Assembly: GCF_029428675.1 (NCBI RefSeq)
Contig: NZ_JAJNEL010000001.1
Location: 2,604,001 to 2,668,000, forward strand
Reading direction: 5' to 3'
Source: Streptomyces sp. JH14
Lineage (GTDB): Bacteria > Actinomycetota > Actinomycetes > Streptomycetales > Streptomycetaceae
Length of the DNA: 64,000 nucleotides
The notes below the pieces were generated by a model. It was not told where the DNA came from. It did not search any database and saw only the letters and a program-made list of their open reading frames with translations. Numbering within the stretch: the stretch's first letter is position 1; each line of letters begins with the position of its first letter. A program made the position numbers and the translations under genes. Shown piece by piece: positions 8,632 to 23,976 of the stretch.

Positions 8632-9869
8632 CCGCCGTCACCGCCGCCCCCGTCTCCGCGTCCCCGACATCGGCCTCCCCCACACCCCGCCAGGTCTGGA
8701 CCCGCACCCGCGGTCTGCTGTGCGCCGTCCTCCTGCTCGTGGCAGCCGGAATCGTCCTGGCCACCACACGCTCCGGCGACCAGCACGGCCGACTCGACCC
8801 CCGCTCCGCCGACCAGCACGGCAGCCGGGCCGTCGCCGAACTCCTCAAGGACCGCGGCGTCTCCGTCCACGTGGTCACCGCGCTCGACGAGGCCATCGCT
8901 GCGGTCGGTCCCGACACCACCCTGCTCGTCACCGCCCCCAACCTGCTCACGCCGTACCAACAGAACGAACTCCGCACCGCGACTGCCGCCTCGGCCGGCC
9001 GCACCGTGCTCCTCGGAGCAGGCCCCCCGTCCGTGTCCACACTGGCCCCCGGCGTCCGGGCGAACTCCTCCGGCCCGGTAGCCACCCGCGCACCGCGATG
9101 CTCCCTGCCCGCCGCCCGCACCGCAGGCAACGCCGATACGGGAGGCTTCCACTACACAGCGGGCAGCCTCGCCACCGGCTGCTACCCCAGCGCCGGTCTC
9201 CCCACGCTGCTCCTCGTGCAGGAGAAGGACGCCGGCGACACCGTTCTCCTCGGCTCCGCCGACCTTCTCTACAACAACCGGCTCGACAACCAGGGCAACG
9301 CTTCCCTGGCCCTGCAGCTCCTCGGCTCGCGTCCGCATCTGGCCTGGTACCTCCCCTCGCTCGCTGATCCCACCGCGACCCGCAACGGCGACGGCGTCGG
9401 CACAGGCGACGGAACCAGTGACGGCACAAACACCGAACGCAGCTTCTTCGACCTGATTCCGCCGGGCTGGCTGTGGGGCACGCTGCAGCTCGCAATCGCC
9501 GCCGTGCTCGCCGCCATCTGGCGGGCCCGCCGACTGGGCCCTCTCGTCACCGAGCTGCTGCCCGTTGTCATTCGCGCCTCGGAATCCACCGAGGGCCGCG
9601 CCCGCCTCTACCGCAAGGCGAACGCCCGCGACCGGGCCGCCTCCTCACTGCGCTCCGCCACCCGCACTCGTATCGCCCCCCTCATCGGGGTCCCCCCACA
9701 CGGCGCCCACTCCGCCGCCGTGCTCCTTCCTGCCGTCTCCGCCTGCCTCAGCACGACCGAAGGCGACCTCAGCTCCCTGCTCTTCGGCCCGGCTCCGGCC
9801 GATGACGCCGCCCTTGTCCGTCTGGCAGACCAACTCGACAACCTCGAAAGAGAGGTACGCACTTCATGA
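8628..9869 (+). CDS. DUF4350 domain-containing protein
   Basis: A 413-residue protein with an N-terminal membrane helix (about residues 27-47), an extracytoplasmic or Rossmann-like domain containing HGSRAVAELLKDRGVSV and LLVTAPNLLTPYQQNEL, and a second membrane helix near residue 285 followed by a cytoplasmic alpha-helical tail. This is the typical DUF4350 layout. The start overlaps the DUF4129 stop by 4 nt (ATGA), and its own stop overlaps the MoxR start in the same way, so the three genes are probably translationally coupled. No enzymatic activity is assigned. Confidence 0.87.
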   Translation: MTAVTAAPVSASPTSASPTPRQVWTRTRGLLCAVLLLVAAGIVLATTRSGDQHGRLDPRSADQHGSRAVAELLKDRGVSVHVVTALDEAIAAVGPDTTLLVTAPNLLTPYQQNELRTATAASAGRTVLLGAGPPSVSTLAPGVRANSSGPVATRAPRCSLPAARTAGNADTGGFHYTAGSLATGCYPSAGLPTLLLVQEKDAGDTVLLGSADLLYNNRLDNQGNASLALQLLGSRPHLAWYLPSLADPTATRNGDGVGTGDGTSDGTNTERSFFDLIPPGWLWGTLQLAIAAVLAAIWRARRLGPLVTELLPVVIRASESTEGRARLYRKANARDRAASSLRSATRTRIAPLIGVPPHGAHSAAVLLPAVSACLSTTEGDLSSLLFGPAPADDAALVRLADQLDNLEREVRTS

Positions 9870-10867
9870 GCGCCCCGCCCCCAGTGCCCGCCGGGACCAC
9901 CGAGACCGTCGGAGACGACGACACAGCCCGCGCATCCCTGGAAGCTCTGCGCTCCGAGATCGCCAAGGCCGTGGTCGGCCAGGACCCGGCCGTCACCGGA
10001 CTTGTCGTCGCGCTGCTCTGCCGAGGCCATGTCCTCCTCGAAGGCGTCCCCGGCGTCGCCAAGACCCTCCTGGTCCGCGCCCTCGCCGCGTCACTCGAAC
10101 TCGACACCAAACGTGTCCAGTTCACCCCCGACCTGATGCCGAGTGACGTCACCGGATCCCTCGTCTACGACGCCCGCACCGCCGAGTTCTCCTTCCAGCC
10201 CGGCCCGGTCTTCACCAATCTCCTCCTCGCCGACGAGATCAACCGCACCCCTCCGAAAACGCAGTCCTCTCTCCTGGAAGCAATGGAGGAGCGTCAGGTC
10301 ACCGTCGACGGAACCCCTCGCCTCCTGCCGGACCCCTTCCTGGTCGCCGCCACCCAGAATCCCGTCGAGTACGAGGGCACCTACCCGCTCCCCGAGGCCC
10401 AACTGGACCGCTTCCTCCTCAAACTGACGGTGCCACTGCCGTCTCGCGACGAGGAGATCAACGTCCTCACCCGTCACGCCGACGGCTTCAACCCCCGTGA
10501 CCTGGCGTCAGCAGGCGTACGCCCTGTCGCAGGCCCCGCCGACCTGGAGGCCGCCCGCGCCGCGGTCGCCAAAACCACGGTCTCCCCCGAGATCGCCGGC
10601 TATGTCGTCGATATCTGTCGTGCCACGCGCGAATCCCCCTCGCTCTCCCTCGGCGTCTCCCCCCGAGGCGCAACCGCGCTGCTCACCACGGCACGCGCAT
10701 GGGCCTGGCTCACCGGCCGCGACTACGTCATTCCGGATGACGTGAAAGCCCTGGCACTCCCCACGCTTCGCCACCGCATCCAACTGAGGCCCGAAGCGGA
10801 GATGGAAGGAGTCACCCCCGACTCCGTCATCACCGCTGTCCTCGCACACGTCCCCGTACCCCGATGA
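9866..10867 (+). CDS. MoxR-family AAA+ ATPase
   Basis: A 333-residue AAA+ ATPase. Walker A is GVPGVAKT (residues 60-67), Walker B is LLLADEINR, sensor 1 is VAATQNPVEYEGTYPLPEAQLDR, and the C-terminal lid contains SPRGATALL. MoxR ATPases act as chaperones in maturation of metal-dependent or membrane complexes, usually with a DUF58/VWA-type partner, which is the next gene. Length and motifs are complete. It overlaps the upstream DUF4350 gene by 4 nt. Confidence 0.95.
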   Translation: MSAPPPVPAGTTETVGDDDTARASLEALRSEIAKAVVGQDPAVTGLVVALLCRGHVLLEGVPGVAKTLLVRALAASLELDTKRVQFTPDLMPSDVTGSLVYDARTAEFSFQPGPVFTNLLLADEINRTPPKTQSSLLEAMEERQVTVDGTPRLLPDPFLVAATQNPVEYEGTYPLPEAQLDRFLLKLTVPLPSRDEEINVLTRHADGFNPRDLASAGVRPVAGPADLEAARAAVAKTTVSPEIAGYVVDICRATRESPSLSLGVSPRGATALLTTARAWAWLTGRDYVIPDDVKALALPTLRHRIQLRPEAEMEGVTPDSVITAVLAHVPVPR

Positions 10868-10871
10868 GGCG

Positions 10872-12188
10872 GTGACCGTGGCTCTCACCGGACGAACCGC
10901 GCTGCTCGCCGCCCTGGGGTCACTCCCCGTAGGCATCCTGGCCCCGAGTTGGACAGGCATGCTCGCGGTCAATGCCCCGCTCTCTCTGGCAATTCTGTGC
11001 GACTACGCCCTGGCAGCGCCAGTGCGAACGCTCCAGTTCACCCGATCCGGTGACACAACCGTTCGACTCGGCGACGGTGCTGCAGTGCAACTGACTGTAA
11101 CCAATCCGTCGCGTCGTCGCTTGCGCGCACACCTCCGCGATGCCTGGCCCCCCAGCAGCTGGCTTGCCGGTACGGAGCAGGCCGCGTCACGTCACACCCT
11201 GGATGTCCCGGCCGGCGAACGCCGCCGCATCACCACATTCCTGCGCCCCACGCGCCGCGGCGACCGCCGTGCCGAACGCGTCACCGTCCGCTCGTACGGA
11301 CCGCTGGGGCTGGCTGCTCGACAAGGGAATCACCACGTCCCGTGGACGGTACGCGTGCTGCCGCCGTTCACCAGCCGCAAACATCTGCCATCCCGTCTCG
11401 CCAGACTCCGCGAACTCGACGGCCGGACCAGCGTCCTCACCCGCGGCGAAGGTACGGAATTCGACAGTCTGCGCGCCTACGTCCCCGGTGACGACACCCG
11501 CTCCATCGACTGGCGGGCAACAGCACGGCACTCGGCTGTCGCAGTCCGTACATGGCGCCCTGAGCGGGACCGTCATATCCTCATCGTCCTCGACACGGGC
11601 CGTACATCGGCAGGCCGAGTCGGTGATGTTCCCCGTCTCGATGCGGCTATGGACGCGGCCCTGCTCCTCACCGCTCTCGCGACACGCGCCGGCGACCGGG
11701 TGGACCTGCTGGCCCACGATCGCCGCACCCGTGCCCGGGTCCACGGACGCTCCGCAGCTGAAGTCCTGTCGGTCATGGTCACGGCACTGGCTCCGCTCGA
11801 ACCGGAGCTCGTGGAAACGGACGCCCGGAGCCTCAGCGCCACTGCCCTGGCAAGCGCCCCGCGTCGCTCTCTGATCGTGCTCCTCACCGGCCTGGACGCA
11901 GCCCCCGTCGAAGAGGGCCTGCTCCCCGTCCTCCCTCAGCTGACCCAGCGCCACACGGTGCTGGTCGCTGCGGTGGCCGACCCGCATGTGGAGGAGATGG
12001 CCGGTGCCCGAGGCACAGTGGACGCGGTCTACGAAGCAGCAGCGGCGACTCAGGCCCAAGCCCAACGACGCCGCACCGCAGCACAGCTCCAGCGCCGTGG
12101 CGTGGTGGTCGTCGATGCCACCCCGGACAATCTCGCCCCAGCTCTCGCTGATGCCTATCTCGCCCTGAAAGCAGCAGGCCGGCTCTGA
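10872..12188 (+). CDS. DUF58 domain-containing protein, MoxR partner
   Basis: A 438-residue protein with two hydrophobic segments near the N-terminus and a DUF58 domain carrying the hallmark FDSLRAYVPGDDTRSIDWRA near residues 195-214. A von Willebrand A-like segment follows, with HILIVLDTGRTSAGR as a MIDAS-like DxGxS variant. DUF58 proteins pair with MoxR ATPases. The GTG start is 5 nt after the MoxR stop with GAGGCGG as weak RBS; an in-frame GTG two codons later is possible. It is the last gene of this operon, followed by a hairpin shared with the convergent rRNA operon. Confidence 0.92.
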   Translation: MTVALTGRTALLAALGSLPVGILAPSWTGMLAVNAPLSLAILCDYALAAPVRTLQFTRSGDTTVRLGDGAAVQLTVTNPSRRRLRAHLRDAWPPSSWLAGTEQAASRHTLDVPAGERRRITTFLRPTRRGDRRAERVTVRSYGPLGLAARQGNHHVPWTVRVLPPFTSRKHLPSRLARLRELDGRTSVLTRGEGTEFDSLRAYVPGDDTRSIDWRATARHSAVAVRTWRPERDRHILIVLDTGRTSAGRVGDVPRLDAAMDAALLLTALATRAGDRVDLLAHDRRTRARVHGRSAAEVLSVMVTALAPLEPELVETDARSLSATALASAPRRSLIVLLTGLDAAPVEEGLLPVLPQLTQRHTVLVAAVADPHVEEMAGARGTVDAVYEAAAATQAQAQRRRTAAQLQRRGVVVVDATPDNLAPALADAYLALKAAGRL

Positions 12189-12249
12189 TCCACCCCGGCA
12201 AGCGGGTCCGCACAGCCAGGAGCCGCATCTGCCGGGTCGTGAACGCAGA

Positions 12250-12278
12250 AAAGCCCCGCACCAGAGGTGCGGGGCTTT
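12250..12278 (-). terminator. Intrinsic terminator of the rRNA operon, shared with the convergent DUF58 operon
   Basis: A perfect 13-bp stem (AAAGCCCCGCACC and its complement) with a 3-nt loop lies just beyond the 5S gene. Read on the minus strand it is followed by a T-run (TTTTCTG), the better orientation for termination of the rRNA transcript. It can also stop the plus-strand DUF58 operon, whose last gene ends 61 bp away. Confidence 0.85.
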
Positions 12279-12292
12279 CCCGGAATAATTGT

Positions 12293-12409
12293 TCGGCGGC
12301 GTCCTACTCTCCCACAGGGTCCCCCCTGCAGTACCATCGGCGCTGAAAGGCTTAGCTTCCGGGTTCGGAATGTAACCGGGCGTTTCCCTAACGCAATGAC
12401 CACCGAAAC
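12293..12409 (-). rRNA. rrf: 5S ribosomal RNA
   Basis: The minus strand reads GTTTCGGTGGTCATTGCGTT at its 5' end and includes the conserved CCGAACCCGGAAGCTAAGCC block. It closes with GGGAGAGTAGGACGCCGCC, the standard actinobacterial 5S layout. The length of about 117 nt is normal. Ends are set by complementarity of the terminal helix and may be off by 1-3 nt. It is the last gene of the 16S-23S-5S operon. Confidence 0.96.
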
Positions 12410-12466
12410 ACTATGAAATTAACCAACACCGGACAACAACACGGCCGTTCGTTATTTCAGAACTAA

Positions 12467-12483
12467 CACAGTGGACGCGAGCA
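12467..12483. repeat. 3' arm of the 23S rRNA processing stem
   Basis: CACAGTGGACGCGAGCA here is the exact reverse complement of 15615-15631 on the other side of 23S. In the precursor RNA these 17 nt pair and bring both 23S ends together, which is the usual RNase III processing substrate. Confidence 0.8.
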
Positions 12484-12489
12484 ACTGAG

Positions 12490-17436
<4,947 letters not shown>

Positions 17437-18122
17437 TGTTTTCCCGTAATCGGGACGACACACACGAGAGCGGAACAACCGGTCGGAATAGGACCGGTCG
17501 TCCACAGCGTCCTCGCTGTGTAAAATTGCCCACCGGAACCACAGGGCCCGGCAGGACTTTCAAAGGAACCACCAACCTGCCGAAACAGGCCGGGGTATCA
17601 ACATATCTGGCGTTGACTTTTGGCACGCTGTTGAGTTCTCAAGGAACGGACGCTTCCTTCGTACTCACCCTCGCGGGCTTTCCTCCGGGCTTTTCCCTTC
17701 GGTCTTGCGTTTCCGACTCTATCAGACTCTTTCGTGTCCGATTCCCGGTCGAAGCGGGTTCCGCTTTCCAGGTTCCCGCTTTCGCGTTTCCCTTTCCGGC
17801 GCTTCCAACGTTACCAGACTCTTTTTCGCTGCCGTTTCCGGTTCGAATTTGATTCCGGCGGCCTTTGGAGTGGCCTTGCCTTTCGGCGGATTCGACATTA
17901 TCAGAAGCATTTCGGCCGAGCTAATCGGCTTCATCGTCCAGATAAGGGAATCGACGGCTCTTCAGGAATTCAATTTCCAGTGAGAGCGAGATAGATGCTA
18001 ATCGCCGAGTCCCAACTTGTCCAGTCCGACTCAACCGTTTGAATCTACCTCCACCCGTCCGCCATGTCAACAGCGTTTCGGGGCGAGGAGCAGACTAGCA
18101 GGTCAGCGGGGTCGTACGCACA
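17437..18122 (-). promoter_or_regulatory. rRNA operon leader and promoter region
   Basis: A 686-bp gene-free, comparatively AT-rich stretch upstream of 16S. In minus sense it contains three similar extended -10 elements of the form TGnTAnnnT: TGATAATGT (hexamer 17895-17900), TGGTAACGT (17808-17813) and TGATAGAGT (17716-17721), spaced about 87-92 bp. None has a good -35 hexamer. Nearer to 16S lie a boxA-like TTGAGAACTCAACAGCGTGC (17620-17641) and two hairpins (CACAGCG stem near 17505-17524; ACCGGTC stem near 17478-17498). Multiple promoters fit known Streptomyces rrn operons; the individual assignments are my inference. Confidence 0.7.
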
Positions 18123-19130
18123 TCAGGCTGCAGCGGGGAGCTCGGCGCTTCGCTCGGTGGCGTCCAGATCTCCCGTGTCGCCGGCTCGGGCCGCTCGGCC
18201 GCCCAGGACGTAGACGTACGTGAGGAAGGCCAGCTCGGCCGCGATGCCGATGGCTATACGGGTCCAGGTCGGCAGGCCCGATGGGGTGACGAAGCCTTCG
18301 ATGACGCCCGAGACGAACAGGACCAGGGCCAGGCCTATCGCCATGCCGATCGCGGCCCGGCCCTGCTGGGCGAGGGCCGATCGGCGGGTCTGTGGTCCGG
18401 GGTCGATGACCGTCCAGCCGAGGCGGAGACCAGCACCGGCTGCGACGAATACCGCGGTGAGCTCGAGCAGGCCGTGCGGGAGAACGAGGCCGAGGAAGGT
18501 GTCGAGACGGCCGGCCGACGACATCAGGCCGATGCCGACCGCGAGGTTGAGCACGTTGACGAACAAGATCCAGATCACCGGGAGGCAGAGAAACGCCCCC
18601 AGGACCAGGCACATCGCGGCGGCCTGGGCGTTGTTCGTCCAGACCTGGGCCGCGAACGAGGCTGCCGGATGGCTGGAGTAATACGTCTCGTACTCCCCGC
18701 CGGGGCTGGTCAGGCGACGGAGGTCGTCCGGGGCGGCGATGGCCGACTGGACTTCCGGGTGCGTGCCGATCCACCAGCCCATGAGTGCGGCCAGCAACGT
18801 CGAGAGCACGGCCGTGGGTAGCCACCAGTGCCGGGAGCGGTAGACGGCGGCGGGGAAACCCGCTGTCAGAAAGCGGGTGGCGTCGCGCCATGAGGACCGG
18901 CGGGTCCCCGTCACGGTGGACCGGGCACGGGCCACCAGTTGAGTGAGGCGCGCGGTGAGCAGCGGGTCCGGGGCACTGGACTGGATCAGCGAGAGGTGCG
19001 TGGCCGTGCGCTGGTACAGGGCGACGAGCTCGTCGGCTTCCGTGCCCGTGAGCCGGCGCCCGCGGTGCAGAAGGTGGTCCAGGCGGTCCCACTCGGTGCG
19101 GTGGGCGTTCACGAAGACGTCGAGGTCCAT
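18123..19130 (-). CDS. Stage II sporulation protein M family (SpoIIM-like) membrane protein
   Basis: A 335-residue protein starting MDLDVFVNAHRTEWDRLDHL. A soluble alpha-helical N-terminal third is followed by five to six membrane helices, including VLGAFLCLPVIWILFVNVLN and AIGMAIGLALVLFVSGVIEG with conserved HGLLEL between them. That HGLLEL region is the hallmark of the SpoIIM/DUF95 family. The Bacillus SpoIIM acts in peptidoglycan remodelling during engulfment; actinobacterial homologues have no fixed role. It is divergent from the RDD gene. Homologues often sit next to MoxR/DUF58 operons, here separated by the rRNA operon. Confidence 0.85.
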   Translation of the reverse strand: MDLDVFVNAHRTEWDRLDHLLHRGRRLTGTEADELVALYQRTATHLSLIQSSAPDPLLTARLTQLVARARSTVTGTRRSSWRDATRFLTAGFPAAVYRSRHWWLPTAVLSTLLAALMGWWIGTHPEVQSAIAAPDDLRRLTSPGGEYETYYSSHPAASFAAQVWTNNAQAAAMCLVLGAFLCLPVIWILFVNVLNLAVGIGLMSSAGRLDTFLGLVLPHGLLELTAVFVAAGAGLRLGWTVIDPGPQTRRSALAQQGRAAIGMAIGLALVLFVSGVIEGFVTPSGLPTWTRIAIGIAAELAFLTYVYVLGGRAARAGDTGDLDATERSAELPAAA

Positions 19131-19251
19131 GGTCGGCTGCTGCTCCAGGCATGGGTGCGTACGGGTCCGTACAACTGCGGCGCGCTGCGGGTCAGCTTGG
19201 CAGACTGGGCGCCCGAGGGGCAGGGAAGGTCGGCGAAGGGTGGGCGGGGCG

Positions 19252-20232
19252 ATGAGTGAGCTGGTGACCGGGGACGCGGTCGTACTGGGGCTGCGGCCCG
19301 CGAAACTGCCGAGCCGGGCATTGGCTCTGGCGATCGATCTGGTCGTGGTGTGGATCGCGTTCATCCTGGTGTCGATCGGGCTGGCCATTGCGACGGCGGC
19401 ACTGGACGAGGCGGCGAGTGCCGCCATCGCCGTCGCGACCTTTCTGCTGGTTCTCGTGGGCGCGCCGATCGCGGTCGAGACACTCAGCCACGGGCGTTCA
19501 CTGGGGAAGATCGCGTGCGGGCTGCGGGTGGTGCGGGACGACGGCGGGCCGATCCGGTTCCGGCACGCGCTGGTGCGCGGGGCGATGGGGGTCGTCGAGA
19601 TTCTGATGACGCTCGGCGTGGTCGCGTGTACCGCGTCGCTGGTGTCGGCCCGGGGGCGGCGGCTCGGGGATGTCTTCGCAGGGACGCTCGTCGTGCGGGA
19701 GCGGGTGCCCGCGGGGCGAGGGGTTGCCGTGCCCCCTCCGCCGCCGTGGCTGGTGGGGCGGTTCGCCGGGCTGGACCTGTCGGCGGTGCCGGACGAGCTG
19801 TGGCTGGCGATACGGCAGTACCTGACGCGGATGCACCAGCTCGATGCGGAGGTGGGGCGGTCGATGGCCGAGCGGCTGGCCGGTGAGCTGGTGGCGCGTA
19901 CGGGGGTTCCTGCGCCGCCGGGGGTGCCGGCCGCGGCGTACCTGGCCGGGGTGGTGAACGAACGGCAGGCACGGGATGCGCGACGGGTGTTCGCCACTGC
20001 TCAGGGCGCTGCCACGGGGCACGGGCCCGTGGGCGCCGGTTCGGGGCCGGCAACGGCGATCGGAGCCGTGGCATCTGCGGCGGCGGCCGGTTCGGCCGCC
20101 CCGGCGGTCAGTGTTGTGGGCGATGCGCCCGCGACCCGTGTGGAATCTGCCGGCTCCAGGAGTCCCGGGGATTTTGGGGTGGAGGAGTCGGGGGGCAGCC
20201 GGCCCGGCACCGGATTCGCGCCGCCTGCCTGA
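19252..20232 (+). CDS. RDD family membrane protein
   Basis: A 326-residue protein. The RDD domain covers roughly residues 15-165 with three membrane helices; LPSRALALAIDLVVVW carries the first Arg/Asp signature and GRSLGKIACGLRVVRDDGGP the conserved loop. The C-terminal half is Ala/Gly/Pro-rich and probably disordered. It starts at the ATG at 19252, 121 bp from the divergent SpoIIM-like gene. The family's function is unknown; its pairing with SpoIIM and MoxR genes is a recurring actinobacterial arrangement. Confidence 0.85.
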   Translation: MSELVTGDAVVLGLRPAKLPSRALALAIDLVVVWIAFILVSIGLAIATAALDEAASAAIAVATFLLVLVGAPIAVETLSHGRSLGKIACGLRVVRDDGGPIRFRHALVRGAMGVVEILMTLGVVACTASLVSARGRRLGDVFAGTLVVRERVPAGRGVAVPPPPPWLVGRFAGLDLSAVPDELWLAIRQYLTRMHQLDAEVGRSMAERLAGELVARTGVPAPPGVPAAAYLAGVVNERQARDARRVFATAQGAATGHGPVGAGSGPATAIGAVASAAAAGSAAPAVSVVGDAPATRVESAGSRSPGDFGVEESGGSRPGTGFAPPA

Positions 20233-20391
20233 GAGCTGTGCCGCCGTCCCTGACGGATCAGCGCGCGGCGTCGGATGCGGTGCATCACCAGACGCAGGGA
20301 CGTCCTCAGCCTGGGCGCATTCGGGCGTTCGGCGACGCGGCGAGGTGCCTCGGCTGTCATCGTGCGCCCGCCGGGGACTACGGGGCGGCCC

Positions 20392-21003
20392 TCAGCGCGG
20401 CGAGGGCGGGGTTTCCAGGTCCTCGAGCTCGATGCCGGGGGCCGAGAGGACTACGTCGCCGGCGATGTGGATGGTGTGCTGTTCACCAGTGTCCAGGGCG
20501 TTGACCTGGTATTCGTCCACGGTCAGGGGGCCGTTGTCAGTGGCGTGCGTTTCACTGTTCACCAGGGCCCAGGACTGGTCGACGGTACGGGGGGCGAGGA
20601 CCGGGTCCGTGAAAGCGACGAGGCGGACGCGGGTCGCGGGGGGACCGGGGGTGAGGCGCAGCAGGCGTGAGGTCGCGATGAGGAACGCGGGGGATGTGCC
20701 GGTGAAGCCGTGGGCGCGAACGTTGCCTTCGGTGGCGTGAGTGCCGGTCGGGTCGGTGCGGACCCAGGTGACGCCTTCGAGGGCGGCGCCGCGGATCTGC
20801 CAGCTCGCGGCGTGGAGTTCGAGGCGGATGGGGCGGCCGAGTTCGTCGAGGGCCAGGTCAACGGAGCCGAGGTGGTCGCCGGAGGGGGCGATGGTCTGGG
20901 AGACGTAACGCCAGCCGGAGGGGCCGGGGGCGCAGTGGAAGTGTTCTTCGCCGAGGGGGGTGTGGTCGTGGGGATCGTGGAGCGAATAACGGCCGCGTGG
21001 CAT
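20392..21003 (-). CDS. Conserved hypothetical protein
   Basis: A 203-residue soluble protein beginning MPRGRYSLHDPHDHTPLGEE. No signal peptide, membrane helix or catalytic motif is apparent. It is rich in beta-prone segments such as EEHFHCAPGPSGWRYVSQTI and RVRLVAFTDPVL. I recall similar proteins beside ahcY in other streptomycetes, but I do not recognise a function. It lies downstream of ahcY behind a strong terminator, so it probably has its own promoter. The coding frame has clear GC3 bias. Confidence 0.7.
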   Translation of the reverse strand: MPRGRYSLHDPHDHTPLGEEHFHCAPGPSGWRYVSQTIAPSGDHLGSVDLALDELGRPIRLELHAASWQIRGAALEGVTWVRTDPTGTHATEGNVRAHGFTGTSPAFLIATSRLLRLTPGPPATRVRLVAFTDPVLAPRTVDQSWALVNSETHATDNGPLTVDEYQVNALDTGEQHTIHIAGDVVLSAPGIELEDLETPPSPR

Positions 21004-21043
21004 GGGGTCCTTCGGGTTCCTCGGGCTGTGCGGGTGCAGTACG

Positions 21044-21080
21044 GCGCAGGCCCCCGACACGGGGGTGCGGGGGCCTGCGC
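21044..21080 (-). terminator. Intrinsic terminator after ahcY
   Basis: A perfect 13-bp stem (GCGCAGGCCCCCG and its complement) with an 11-nt loop, 100 bp beyond the ahcY stop. There is no T-run, which is common for Streptomyces hairpin terminators. Confidence 0.75.
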
Positions 21081-21180
21081 GCGTATCTGCTGCTGAGACT
21101 GCGGCTGTTCCGTCCGTCAGTGGCTGCTCACCGGCCGGGGGTGGGCCGTGTGGTCACCGACGGGCGGGACGGGTGCCGGA

Positions 21181-22638
<1,458 letters not shown>

Positions 22639-22902
22639 AACGGGCTGCTCCTCGTAATGGGGTCGAGGGGTGGGCACGGTTGGCTCTGCGGCGGCGGGCA
22701 TACGAATGCCCGGGCGCTCGCAGCGCATCCGTCGGAGGCCCTCTCTCCCTCGCCCGGTCCGCATGCGCGGAGCGGCCGACCGCCATCAGCAGCGACGTCT
22801 GGCACTGTCACCGAATCTACACCGAACGGCCCGACCGCTCCCAGCCCACCCGGGGCCGGGAGCGGTCGGAGAAGCGATCGGAGGGGGTTCGGGTCCGTAG
22901 GG
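22639..22902 (-). promoter_or_regulatory. Structured ahcY leader region
   Basis: A gene-free 264-bp interval between the CDF stop and ahcY. In the transcript sense two adjacent perfect hairpins stand out: GCGCT-GCG-AGCGC (22714-22726) and CGGGCAT-TCGT-ATGCCCG (22695-22712), about 60-90 nt before the ahcY start. A third inverted repeat near 22833-22866 (GACCGCTCCC / GGGAGCGGTC) probably terminates CDF transcription. The leader resembles part of the SAH riboswitch (GGATGCGCTGCGA), but I could not find the matching pseudoknot strand. Confidence 0.4.
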
Positions 22903-23889
22903 TCAGTGCTCGGGTTGTGTCGGCGCGGGGCCGGGGGCGTCCGGGGTCCTGGCCGGGTTGGTGCCCGCCGCGGCGGCCGCCTCGTTGAAGATGTCCGGCT
23001 CCAGGTAGATGACCCGGGCGATCGGGACGGCTTCGCGGATGCGCGACTCGGCGGCGTCGATGGCGCGGGCGACCTCGGCGGCCGTGTCGTCGTGCTGGAC
23101 CGCGATCTTGGCGGCAACCAACAGTTCTTCCGGGCCGAGGTGGAGCGTACGCATGTGGATGATGCGGGTGACGGTTTCGCCGTCGACGACCGCAGCCTTG
23201 ATCTTGTCGACCTGGTCGGTGTCGGCGGCCTCGCCGAGCAGCAGGGACTTCGTCTCTGCAGCGAGGACGATCGCGATGGTGATCAGCAGGATGCCGATGC
23301 AGAGGGTGCCGATGCCGTCCCAGACGCCGTCGCCGGTCGCGAGGGTCAGGCCCACACCGAACAGGGCGAGCACCAGACCGATCAGCGCGCCGAGGTCCTC
23401 CAGCAGGACGACCGGCAGCTCAGGGGCCTTGGCCCGGCGGACGAACTGGGTCCAGGTGAGCTTGCCGCGGCTCTCGTTGGACTCCTTGATGGCCGTCCGG
23501 AAGGAGAAGCCCTCGGCGATGATCGCGAAGACCAGGACGCCGACCGGCCAGTACCAGGCCTCGAGCGGGTGCGGGTGCAGGATCTTCTCGTATCCCTCGT
23601 AGACCGCGAACATGCCACCGACCGAGAACAGGACGATGGAGACGAGGAAGGCGTAGATGTACCGCTCACGGCCGTAGCCGAAGGGGTGCTGGGGGGTGGC
23701 TTCGCGCTGGGCCTTCTTGCCGCCGAGCAGCAGCAGCCCCTGGTTGCCCGAGTCGGCGACCGAGTGGACGCTCTCCGCGAGCATCGACGACGAGCCACTG
23801 AACAGGAACGCCACGAATTTGGCCACTGCGATTGCGAGGTTCGCGGCGAGTGCCGCCACGATCGCCTTGGTTCCGCCTGACGCACTCAT
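22903..23889 (-). CDS. Cation diffusion facilitator (CDF) family transporter
   Basis: A 328-residue transporter with about six membrane helices in the first 210 residues and a cytoplasmic C-terminal domain. The metal-site motifs are HSVADSGNQ in helix 2 and LLEDLGALIG in helix 5, where the first position is Glu-Asp instead of His-Asp. CDF proteins export divalent cations (Zn, Co, Mn, Fe) in exchange for protons; the substrate cannot be told from sequence. It sits between manA and ahcY on the same strand. Confidence 0.9.
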   Translation of the reverse strand: MSASGGTKAIVAALAANLAIAVAKFVAFLFSGSSSMLAESVHSVADSGNQGLLLLGGKKAQREATPQHPFGYGRERYIYAFLVSIVLFSVGGMFAVYEGYEKILHPHPLEAWYWPVGVLVFAIIAEGFSFRTAIKESNESRGKLTWTQFVRRAKAPELPVVLLEDLGALIGLVLALFGVGLTLATGDGVWDGIGTLCIGILLITIAIVLAAETKSLLLGEAADTDQVDKIKAAVVDGETVTRIIHMRTLHLGPEELLVAAKIAVQHDDTAAEVARAIDAAESRIREAVPIARVIYLEPDIFNEAAAAAGTNPARTPDAPGPAPTQPEH

Positions 23890-23976
23890 GGGTGCCTGGT
23901 GTCCCTTCTTCGGTGCTGCGGCCCTGGCGCCGCGGTACGGCCGGACATTGTTGCAGCCGCTGTTGCGGACGGTACG

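Noticed and set aside
6285..9338. Open frame of 1017 codons on the minus strand across mtnA and three plus-strand genes
   Set aside because: It overlaps the conserved mtnA frame and is antisense to the DUF4129/DUF4350 genes; composition is low complexity.
22639..22740. Definite SAH riboswitch
   Set aside because: A core-like segment is present but the pseudoknot strand complementary to GATGCGC is missing downstream, so I kept it only as a structured leader.
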